From Rhododendron vialii (Eukaryota > Streptophyta > Magnoliopsida > Ericales > Ericaceae), in assembly GCF_030253575.1 (NCBI RefSeq), contig NC_080559.1, positions 34,653,501 to 34,717,500 on the forward strand: a stretch of 64,000 nucleotides of DNA. Direction: 5' to 3'. Numbering within the stretch: position 1 is the stretch's first letter; every line of letters starts with the position of its first letter. Shown one piece after another: positions 51,252-59,886 of this stretch. The notes beneath the pieces are model-generated. The model made no database searches. It worked only from the letters and a program-made list of their open reading frames with translations, and was not told the DNA's origin. The position numbers were made by a program, and so were the translations under genes.

Positions 51252-51390
51252 GGGGCATAATGGGAAAAGGGAGGTGGGGCCGGGGGGGTGTGTCAGGGGG
51301 GGAATTAGCAATTTACCATAGAGAATACGTAAAGAAAGTGATGGTAAAAATTGATGTGACAAGTATAATAATAATGTTTTCTTTATAAAT
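49674..51390. repeat. large inverted repeat of the AT-rich dispersed family
   Basis: A left arm (about 49674-50240) and a right arm (about 50760-51390) are inverted copies separated by about 520 bp. Both contain CCCTGACACACCCCC, a CT or GA microsatellite, TCTAATTCTAGGCTTTGTAA, GTTTCAATTGATCATGTTTA, ATTTCATCCTAAATGGTC and AAGGCCTTTCAAT. The same family appears once at 38944-39896. The 165-aa minus-strand ORF and similar ones here are microsatellite translations. Confidence 0.65.
51199..51249. repeat. (AG)n microsatellite
   Basis: About 25 perfect AG units, counterpart of the shorter CT tract at 49770-49790 in the opposite arm of the inverted repeat. Confidence 0.85.
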
Positions 51391-51399
51391 TAGAGTTAC

Positions 51400-52805
51400 G
51401 AAACGGAATACTTAAAAGAGGAGGGAAGGAGTAGTAGGTTTTTGTGTTTTTTTTTTTTTGGCATTTTGAGCTAATTTTAAAAAATAGTTAAAATGTCTTA
51501 ATACACATGTACGATTCTGAAATTTTGATTATAAGATGGTATATATGCTTTTTTGGGGGGAAACTGAAATTATGTGACCGGCAGTATGACTGAAAAATTC
51601 TAGTATAACCACAAACATTTTACCGCTCCAAAGTGAGTCTCACACACATTCATTAGAGATTTAGGGCGACGTAAGAATGTGAGTTGAGTGTAATTTTTTT
51701 TTTATCAACCATGTAAAAGTGTTTGCATAAGTTTTTTTTTTTTTTTTGAACAAAAACGTAAGTGTTTGTTGTTGTAATAAAATTTATTAGTCTTTTCCAT
51801 AATGCATTCCCGTTAAACTAATGATCTAGTAATATTTGGCAAAAATAACTTAACTATTGTTATTCTCTTCACATACATCAACTAAAATACATTTTAACTA
51901 AAACTTCACTATTGTCATTAGCTATAGTTCATTTAATTTAGCCGAAACGCACCCTCATTCTCACAAGCCCACAGGATGAGAGAATTTAGTTATGCGTCAA
52001 AGAGAGCCTACAAAAATAAAAAAATAAAACTCATTTGTTTAGCTTTATATACTCTATCTAAATTTGTTTGTTCAATTTTTCTGAATCCAACTTTTTTAGG
52101 AAATATATTAGTTGCACCTAGTAATATTCAATTTTTCTACATTTACCCTAAAAAAATTTAAAAAGCCAACGTAGACAAACAAATTACTCCTACTGAAGGA
52201 CTAAATATAGTTCAGGTCAAATAAAAAGATGTTTACTGGCATTAAATTAATATGCCTTTTCATAGTGTTCATAACTTCATTCCCATTATAAGGATAGCTG
52301 AAAAATTCCAAATCAAAATTATTTTGGCTTTTTTTAAAATTGACATGTAAGATATTCAAAAATTAAAAGATAAAGAGTAAAATGAAAAGTAGAACTGACT
52401 GCGATAGCACTGTTGCTCTCTCTTGTATTATCTGATATGCAAGATTTTTACTGGTTGCAATTTAAGTTTTTTTCCATGCCATAGGAACATCAAACTTGTC
52501 CAATTATTCCGATAATAAAAACCTTCGTCTTATTATGGAGTTTGCATGCTTCTCAAAAGATAAAACAAATTAGTAATAATGAAGTTTCCATTATAACTTT
52601 GGAGAAGTATTGATTAAACAATTAAAAGAACCTCGTTTTGTGGGAAAAAAATATTAGTAATATCAATTATAGCCGTAAAACCACCTAAATAAAAATGTTT
52701 TATTTCTTTTCTTCTTCTTTTTTATAAAAACCATTTGAAGAAGTAAACCCAAGGGTAACCGTGATTTTCCCCAAAACTTCATTTCCCAGCAACCAAACAC
52801 CAATC
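51400..52805. other. AT-rich intergenic DNA, no gene seen
   Basis: I find no coding region, RNA gene or well-defined repeat in this stretch. Confidence 0.4.
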
Positions 52806-52879
52806 ACAGATTTCCCGAGAAAATGCGTCGGGAACAGCTTACACAGATTTCCCGAGAAAATGCGTCGGGAACAGCTTAC
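52806..52879. repeat. tandem duplication of a 37-bp unit
   Basis: Two exact copies of a unit beginning ACAGATTTCCCGAGAAAATG end at the left flank of the next hAT element. Confidence 0.85.
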
Positions 52880-52886
52880 ACTGCAT

Positions 52887-53576
52887 CAAAGTTGTCAATT
52901 CTGTACTGGCCAGTTTACCATTTTTACTACTGGAATGGTACGTACCGGTACCGATCTGTATTCAGTACCGTTTCGGATTTGCCACAATTTTTTTTATTTA
53001 TATTCAATATATGTTACCTGATTGCAAAGTTTGAAGTATAAACATAAATAAAATTTAAGCAAGACTTCCAAACAATAAACCAACAGATTTCATTCATTGA
53101 ACTACTCATCTATTGACTAATATTCATATGCAAACCAAGTTCTCAAAACAGCTGGTTCAAAAATAAAAAAAGGTCCTCAACACAGTTGATATATTACTCC
53201 TATACTCACTGGATCATTTCTCTCCTTCACATCTTACTCCTATACTCCCTGCCTCACTCTGTCGTTTCTCAGGTTAGCCACACAAGCACTGAAGCACTCA
53301 CGTGAAAAAAAACAGTGTAAATTTGTACCCTGCCTCACTGTGTCGTTTCTCAGGTTAGCCACACAAGCACTGAAGCACTCACGTGAAAAAAAAGAGTGTA
53401 AATTTGTACCGCCGGAACGCCGAAAAATGTCCGAAACACACCGGTATTGTCCGATACATCCGGTATTTGCCGGAACAGTCCGGTATTTCAAGCGGTACGA
53501 ATCGCTAGTCTTTGCGTTCCGTTTAAGCTCCGGTACAGTACATGTCGGCCAGTACGGAACGGATTTCACAACTTTG
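52887..53576. mobile_element. hAT-like element with 8-bp target duplication
   Basis: The left end CAAAGTTGTCAATTCTGTAC matches the inverted right end CAAAGTTGTGAAATCCGTTC. CACTGCAT flanks both sides exactly (52879-52886 and 53577-53584), as for hAT transposons. Sub-terminal regions carry GGTACCG and CCGGTA motifs. Inside, an 81-bp unit is tandemly duplicated (about 53250-53411). No transposase. Confidence 0.85.
53250..53411. repeat. 81-bp tandem duplication inside the hAT element
   Basis: Two copies of a unit containing TCGTTTCTCAGGTTAGCCAC and CACTGAAGCACTCACGTG lie head to tail with only a few differences. Confidence 0.8.
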
Positions 53577-53783
53577 CACTGCATACATCTTCCAATAATC
53601 TTCAACTAGGCCAGCCCTTCAACTGTTAAACGTAAAACCTTTTTTCTCATTTTTCTAATGGGAAAACTCAAAAAATCTGGCCAAGATTGCTACTCCATGC
53701 TACACAAATCAAAATCAAATTAACAAGAACCTCCCCAGAAAAAAGGAAAATCTTCGAAAGAGAGAGATATGAAGAGAGACGAC

Positions 53784-54172
53784 AAGGCTCAGATTCGCCT
53801 TTTCTCAGTCAAATGAGGCCCTCCACCATGGCTGCAACAACAGGAGCCATGAAAGACTCACTGAGTTACCCCGCCAAAACAAGAGTAGTCCTCAAGTTCC
53901 TGATTTTGTTCGAAAATATCATCACAGCCTCATTCAAATTGGCACAGAGAGAGAGAGAGCGCGCTTTTCACAGCCACTTCAATATATATATATATGTACG
54001 AGTGTATGTATGCAGAAGGGCTGTTGAATCTTGTATATATGATAATCATCGGCTCCAAGAAGATCGATCTGGAAAGAAAGAGATCATCTTGTACAGAGAG
54101 GGCAACCACCCTTAGAAACTTCCCCATCCCTTTGATCGAGCCTCATACTTAAACTAATGAGATTTTTAGCCC
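53784..54172 (-). ncRNA. structured RNA gene family, unit alpha-1
   Basis: I do not recognise a known RNA. Read on the minus strand, block I has AAGGGTGGTTG (54113-54103) and its partner CAACAGCCCTT (54026-54016), which can form an 11-bp stem with one mismatch; GAGCCGATGATT lies between. Block II (53931-53784) starts GAGGCTGTGATGA and ends CTGAGCCTT. TGATGA (53924-53919) matches a box C, CTGA (53792-53789) matches a box D, and GAGGCT can pair with AGCCTT. CTGTTGTTGCAGCCATGG in block II is shared with the other units. Reading frames are not shared between units, which argues against a protein. The start is placed about 25-30 bp after a TATA box. The snoRNA-like reading is inference. Confidence 0.5.
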
Positions 54173-54192
54173 TAAACGCTTCCTCACGTCCA

Positions 54193-54200
54193 TATTTATA
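54193..54200 (-). promoter_or_regulatory. TATA box of unit alpha-1
   Basis: TATAAATA on the minus strand. TAGGGC, a variant of the telo-box-like motif of sister units, follows about 25 bp downstream. Confidence 0.5.
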
Positions 54201-55164
54201 TTGGCCCGCGCCGAAAGCCAGGCGGGTGTTTCAGTCATTCTGCCAATGACAGCCATTTTCAGAGAGGTCCAAGGAAATTCTATTCACAGCCCCACTTTTC
54301 CTCGATAAGGCTGCGTTCTTGTAAACTTATGTCAATGCTGACCAACGGGCTTGTAGCCCAACGGTAACTTCTGGTCCAGAGAAATTCTAGGGAAAATGAC
54401 GGCCCAGGACTTCACACCCCATCTTTTCCTCAGTAAACATGCAATGGCTAACAAATTCTGAAGACCCATTTCAGAGAATTGATATCACTTTGTTATAGCA
54501 GTGCATCTTTTTCTGAGAGAAAATTCTTAGCACGGCAGGAAGTAGGGGTCGTGAGTTCGATCCCAAATCTCCACCACAAGGCACACTTATTTTTTTAAGT
54601 ACTTATTATCCGCTTTACAAAATTGGTCATTCTCACAATACATCACCTTTAGGCTCCGTTTGTTTCGACGACAAATATTTTACGATGTAAATTGTAAAAT
54701 GATTTTGGAATAAATAATTTTTGTGTAAAATATTTTTCATTGTTTGGTACACAAATAAATTTACCACAAGTGACCAACAAAATAATGAAAGGCACCTTAA
54801 CTGAATCAACAATTGAAGGTCCGTTTTTTTTTTAAATACACACCGAGCAGTGAGTACCGTGAAAGTAATGAAAGTAGGAGTAGTTCTAAACTTAATAACC
54901 ACAAAACAAGACCCAGCATAATACTTTCTAACCAATAAATCAACAAACGAATGAAGTGAAAAAAACAAAAACCAAAAAAAAAAAACAGCAAAAAACAAAT
55001 ACTAAGCTTTAGAATCATCAAAATACCCCCAAAAAATGCCCCAATTAAGACTTGTTTCTATCTAAAATCACAAAAATCAGATCAATAAATATGTGAACTG
55101 TAAATGCATGTAGGGGTGTATGTGGGTGTAATATATGCGTAGAAATTGAAGGGGATAAAGGGTA

Positions 55165-55801
55165 AAGGCTCAGATCTGTGTATGATCGGACGAGAATCCG
55201 ACTCTGCCATGGCTGCAACAACAGTTGTCCATAAGAGCCTCCTACAGACCCTCTGTGTGCCCCATAAGAGCCTCCTACAGACCCTCTGTGTGCCCCGCCA
55301 AGCAACGGGTTAGATCGTTGTCTCTAAATTTCTGCTCCGAAACTGATCCTCACAGCCTTATACATATCGCGGCAAAGACCGAAAGGGATCGGCCTCGAGA
55401 TCAATGCCTCATGCTTTGGGGGTTGCTTCTTCTTCTTCTTAGGTCTCGGTTCAAAAATCTAAAAATCTCGCAAGCGTTGTCAACTCCTTCGGGGCAATCC
55501 ATACGAAACTTTGTCCAATTGCCCAAAAAGGAAGTAATTTAGAACGGAGGGAGTAGTAGTTTTTGGTGAACACTGAATAATAACTCTATTTCCTCTGCTT
55601 TTGGATACCTTTGGGGGTAATCAATGAAATTTTCCCTGGCTGTTTTACTAGCAAGTAAAAACACACACACAGACAAGGGCTGTTGATTTTGGGAAGAAAA
55701 TCATCGGCTATGATGATCAGGTATCATCTCGTTGCTGAGAGGGGGCAACCACCCTTAGAAACACTCATTCCCCCTTTTGAAGCCTCATTCTTGAGCAGAA
55801 C
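55165..55801 (-). ncRNA. structured RNA gene family, unit beta-2
   Basis: Same layout as alpha-1 with a longer middle. Block I has TCTAAGGGTGGTTGCCC near its start and CAACAGCCCTT at its end; ATCATC and GATGAT form a small inner hairpin. Block II (55359-55165) begins AAGGCTGTGAGGAT and ends CTGAGCCTT, so AAGGCT pairs perfectly with AGCCTT. The box C-like motif is degenerate (TGAGGA). TCGGA and TCCGA near 55185-55200 form a hairpin. A 33-bp unit within block II is tandemly duplicated here only. Confidence 0.5.
55229..55294. repeat. 33-bp tandem duplication within unit beta-2
   Basis: Two exact copies of a unit beginning CCATAAGAGCCTCCTACAGA. The sister unit beta-4 has one copy, so the duplication is recent. 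Confidence 0.85.
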
Positions 55802-55824
55802 CCTACATCCCTTCTCACCGTCAA

Positions 55825-55832
55825 TATTTATA
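55825..55832 (-). promoter_or_regulatory. TATA box of unit beta-2
   Basis: TATAAATA on the minus strand, with TAGGGTT (telo-box-like) about 25 bp downstream. Confidence 0.5.
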
Positions 55833-55974
55833 TTGGAATTTTATGGGAAGGATCCCCCAAACCATGAACTAAAAAAATAGGACCTGCTTAGCATTATCCT
55901 TTTATATTGCTCATGGTTCAAGAGACCCAAAGCGAACAGTCCAAAAGAGGGAAGAAGATATGAAGAGAGAAGAC

Positions 55975-56357
55975 AAGGCTCAGATTCGCCTTTTTCTCAG
56001 ACAAATGAGGCCCTCTGCCATGGCTGCAACAACAGGAGCCATGAGACTCACTGAGATACCCTGCCACAACAGCAAGACGTCTCAAGTGCCTGAATTTGTT
56101 CGAAAACATCATCACAGCCTCATTCAAATTGTTCCATAGAGAGAGAGAGAGAGGGAGAGAAGGGCTTTCACAGCCACTTCAATATATATGTATGTGCATG
56201 CATGGCTATTGGGAAGGGCTGTTGACTCTGATTGAAAATAATCATCGGCTCCAACACAATCGATCTGGGAAGAAAGAGATCGTCTTGTACAGAGAGGGCA
56301 ACCACCCTTAGAAACTTCCCATCTCTCTGATCGAGCCTCATACTTAAACTAATGAGT
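55975..56357 (-). ncRNA. structured RNA gene family, unit alpha-3 (promoter disturbed)
   Basis: Very close to alpha-1. Block I has TTCTAAGGGTGGTTGCCC and CAACAGCCCTT. Block II (56121-55975) has GAGGCTGTGATGATG, CTGTTGTTGCAGCCATGG and CTGAGCCTT. Similarity to alpha-1 stops near 56357. The CCTCACGTCCATAT promoter string of alpha-1 reappears only near 56540, so about 170 bp have been inserted and no TATAAATA remains. This copy may be silent. Confidence 0.45.
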
Positions 56358-56584
56358 GTTTCCACTAAAGTAAGACTCCGTTCCGCTAATATTCTTATTT
56401 TTTAAGTAATTATTTTCCCTTTACGAGACAGGTCATTCTCTCCAAAACATCACCTTTAGCATGAAAGCAAAAAAATATAACCACAACGCACCCTTATATT
56501 GGCCTGGGTGAAAGGGCGTTCGTTAGCGGAAACGCACCCTCACGTCCATATAGACGGATGATAAAAGCAGGAAGAGCATCATCA

Positions 56585-56660
56585 TTGTCCCAAGGGTTAG
56601 TCTAGTTGGTTGCTCCCCCACACAATTGCCTGTGTTCGATTCTTGGGTTTAGGTCGCAAG
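56585..56660 (+). mobile_element. SINE head, tRNA-derived
   Basis: TTAGTCTAGTTGGTTG resembles a tRNA A box and TGTGTTCGATTC a B box about 40 bp later, the spacing of a tRNA-derived SINE promoter. The tail cannot be traced because a MITE follows. Confidence 0.45.
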
Positions 56661-56665
56661 AAAGA

Positions 56666-56843
56666 AGACCCGTTCGTTTTGGGATTTTGGATTTGAATTT
56701 GTAGGTAATGAGTGTAGAGATAAATGTAATGATTAGAAATATAGGTAATGATTGGAGATAGGTAGAGAGAAAAATGAGAATAATGATTGAAGAGAAATAG
56801 AATAATGATTAGAATCCAAAACCCTTAACCGAACAGGGTCCAA
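56666..56843. mobile_element. short MITE with GACCCGTTCG ends
   Basis: The left GACCCGTTCGTTTTGGGATT matches the inverted right GGACCCTGTTCGGTT followed by GGGTTTTGGATT. The interior repeats GTAATGATT. A related copy is at 58236-58461. Confidence 0.55.
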
Positions 56844-57399
56844 ATTTCCGGTGAATCCCCTAGTCTGGGAAGGAATTGGTCAAGGGGCGTGACATGATGC
56901 TTTTGCTAAACTGGCGGACACATTACTCCAAAATATGCTCACTCTTCCTGGCAAAAATAAGTGACCAGTATTTCTCTCCAAAAAAAAAAAAAAACAGATA
57001 GTAAGAGGCACTTATTTCAATCAACAATCGAAAGTCCTTTTTAACCCATGCACAACCAAGTACCATGAAAGTAATGAAATCATGAGATCACTCTAATTCC
57101 TTCCATTGCTGATTGCTCTAATCACCACAAATACTTTCTTACCATTGAATCAACAAACGAATGAAGTGCAAAAGACAAAAACAAAAAACAGCAAAAAAAA
57201 AAAAAACAAAATACGAAGCTTTGGCCGAATCATCAAAATCCCCCCCCGCCCCCCCAAAAAAAAAAAAAAAATACCCCAATTAAAATTTGCTTCCATCTAA
57301 AACCACAGCAATCAGATCAAGAAATATGTAAATGGTAAATGCATGCACATATGTATGTGTATAATATATATGCGTAGACTTTGAAGGGGCTAAAGAGTA

Positions 57400-58031
57400 A
57401 AGGCTCAGACCTGCGTATGATCGGACGAGAATCCGACTCCGCCATGGCTGCAACAACAGTTGCCCATATAAACCTCCTACAGACCCTCTGTGTGCCCCGC
57501 CAATACACGGGTCGGATCCTCCTCACTGCATCATAACTGCTCCGAAACTGATCCTCACAGCCTTATAGGTATCGCGGCAAAACCCGAAAGGGATTGGCCT
57601 CGCGATCAATGCCTCTGCTTGATTTTAGCCGAACTTAGCCTTAATCTTAGGGTCTGCTGCTTCTTCTTCATCTTAGGTCTCTGTTTCAAAACCCTCAATC
57701 AACTCCTTCGCGGCAGCCATACGGAACTTTGTCCGGTTGCCCGAAAAGGAAGTAGTAATAAATTGGAACGGAGGGAGTAGTAGTACTAGTAGTTTCTGGT
57801 GAAAACTGAATAATCACTCTGTTCAACCTCAGGGGGTAATCAGTGAAATTTTCCCAAGCTGTTTTACCAGCAAGAAGAACACACACACACACGCGGAGAG
57901 AGAGAGAGAGAGAGAGAGATACATACAAGGGCTGTTGATTTTGGTAAGAAATCATCGGCTCTGATGATCTTCAGAGGGGGCAACCACCCTTGGAAAGACC
58001 CATCCCTCTTTTGGAGCCTCATTCGCAGAAC
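57400..58031 (-). ncRNA. structured RNA gene family, unit beta-4
   Basis: Sister of beta-2. Block I has AAGGGTGGTTG (57991-57981) and CAACAGCCCTT (57937-57927), with ATCATC and GATGAT forming an inner hairpin around AGAGCC. Block II (57564-57400) begins AAGGCTGTGAGGAT and ends CTGAGCCTT, with a perfect 6-bp terminal pairing, and has the TCGGA/TCCGA hairpin. A GA microsatellite (57897-57920) follows block I. No long ORF is shared with the other units. Confidence 0.5.
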
Positions 58032-58054
58032 CCTAGACCATTTACCATTGCCAG

Positions 58055-58062
58055 TATTTATA
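58055..58062 (-). promoter_or_regulatory. TATA box of unit beta-4
   Basis: TATAAATA on the minus strand with TAGGGTT about 20-25 bp downstream. Confidence 0.5.
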
Positions 58063-58235
58063 TTGCCGCTGGTTTGTTTTCTTCCTTCTTCACCACAACT
58101 TTAGATGTTCTATTCTAATTCATTTTTAAAAAAATTCCCTCTAGATTTTTTAAAATTTCGTATTTTCAACATTTCTCTCATTATCTCTCCATTTATTATC
58201 CTTACTATTTTTTTAAAAACTTTTCAAATATCAAA

Positions 58236-58461
58236 CCAAACACAATATTAAAGTTTTGGATTTTGGATTCTGAATTCTAATAATTATTTTAGGATTTTAG
58301 ATTTTGGATTCTAATCAATATCCTATTTTTCTTCAATCATTACTCTTATTTTTCTCTCTATATCTTTTCAATCATTACCCTATTTCCAATTATTACTTTA
58401 TTACTCTCTACAATCATTACCTATAAATCCAAATTCAAAATACCAAAATGAATGGAGTCTT
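58236..58461. mobile_element. short MITE, second copy
   Basis: The interior repeats the AATCATTAC and GGATTCTAAT motifs of the MITE at 56666-56843. The ends read CCAAACACAAT and ATGAATGGAGTC. The inverted terminal match is weak. Confidence 0.4.
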
Positions 58462-58469
58462 AGTGCTGG

Positions 58470-59415
58470 AGTATTTTTTTACCTTCTTTTCCCTGACCAT
58501 AAATGTTACTCTACCATCTCAATTTGTTTGTCCTATTATTTGACTTTTTAATGTTTCAAATTATTTGGCCAATTTGAAGTCGACTCATTTAAGTTCTATT
58601 AATGCCCTTTCTCTTTTTAAAGAAAAATACACATTAGAGAACGTGCACCTTGTGTAATGCTATAAAAATGGAGGGTATATTGTGGAAAATAAACTTTTCA
58701 AGAGTAATCATTTTTTTCGGTCGAATGAAAACTCCAAGAGTAATCATTTGTGCCTCCTAAAAAGATTGAAATCCTCAAAATAGACAAGCAAATTGAAACG
58801 AAAGGAGTAAATTAAATTTATCCGCTTTGGGTAGGAGTATGTTATATTGAGTTCTACCACAATTAGTGTAATTTTGTTACCTCGCTCAAAATTGGATGAA
58901 CATTACTACTGTAGCCAGTTCTATTGTCGCCACTTCAGTGAAAAACACTTGTCCTGGTTTAGAACCAAAACTATATGTCTGAATTAGCCGTCTGTCCATG
59001 TCCATTATTGATGATCTTGTAGTAGGAATAACGATAAAATAATTAGTGCAAAATGAAGGGAACTGATCATCGAGACTCAATAGAAATACTACTCAAAGAA
59101 AATAAAGCTCACCCTTTTTCTTTTTCTTTTTATTTTTTTAAGAAAATGTAAACAAATTGCTCTCCGCCTTTTTACACCGATATTGTGATCGTAATCACAT
59201 TTCATATATCACTAATGTCATTCTTACAGTCAGTTGGCTAGATCTTCTGCACCTCGTTGGAAGGTTTGGAGTTTGAAACCCTCCGATTATGTTATTTTTT
59301 ACTAGTTTAATGGATCTATTAATTAGGTTGAGCTTCATAGTGATTATGAACTTATTTTTTACTTAATTCTGATACTTATGAGATAATGACCAGTCTCGTA
59401 AAACAAAATATAATA
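58470..59415. other. AT-rich DNA with one possible SINE scrap
   Basis: No gene. Around 59230-59285, GTTGGCTAGATC and GGAGTTTGAAACC weakly resemble tRNA A and B boxes. Confidence 0.25.
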
Positions 59416-59417
59416 AA

Positions 59418-59555
59418 TTTAAAAAATAATAAATTTAACAGAACGAGGACTAACTCACAAATTATATTAATAACAAAAAATAAGTATTTAAAAAATAATA
59501 AATTTAGCAGAACGAGGACTAACTCACAAATTATATTAATTGTAGAGAATAATTA
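59418..59555. repeat. 69-bp tandem duplication
   Basis: Two head-to-tail units contain AATAATAAATTTA followed by GAACGAGGACTAACTCACAA, with a period of 69 bp. Confidence 0.75.
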
Positions 59556-59886
59556 CCACCTTTTTGTTTTTGTTTTTGTTTTTTTTAATACTTTTTGTTC
59601 TCCGACCTAGTATTTGGTTCCCCATGTAGAAAAATAGTACTAGTAATACAGGACCAATTGGTTTTGTCGGTGCAAATGCCATTTCTTTACCATGGTTTTT
59701 CACCCAATTCTCTGTCCCCTCTTTTCCACCCATTTCTTTACCATCACGTTGCAAGTTTCGAAGTTTTCACTCCCAGTGAAAGCATATCCATTACTGCACA
59801 CAAAAGCAAGAAGCGTCATAAAGGATCTAGCTCCTATCCAGTACAATACTAGTTTGGACTATCCAGATCCGGATAGTTTAAATTTA

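Noticed and set aside
49659-51388. Lys/Arg/Glu- or Ser/Leu/Phe-rich ORFs on both strands
   Set aside because: They are translations of GA/CT microsatellites and poly-A/T tracts within an inverted repeat.
53687-54115. Plus-strand 142-aa ORF and similar short ORFs in the RNA-family units, including the MAATT-type start shared by several units
   Set aside because: The shared start runs only a few codons before frames diverge between copies, with stops at different places. Conservation follows nucleotides, not codons.
54545-54590. tRNA-like B box (GAGTTCGATCCC)
   Set aside because: No matching A box at the right distance and no cloverleaf; at most a SINE scrap.
55370-55420. miR393-like string (AAAGGGATCG near GATCAATGCC) in unit beta-2
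   Set aside because: The two halves are separated by extra bases relative to the miRNA, and no complementary arm is present to form a precursor hairpin.
55918-56127. ENOD40-like peptide or RNA, because of SHGS and CCATGGC strings in block II
   Set aside because: The conserved ENOD40 peptide and region 2 are not present in the right order; the match is a few residues.
57400-58064. Possible telomerase RNA, because AACCCTA occurs near the TATA box
   Set aside because: Only seven bases, no plant upstream sequence element (TCCCACATCG) before the TATA box, and no pseudoknot seen. A telo-box-like promoter motif is simpler.
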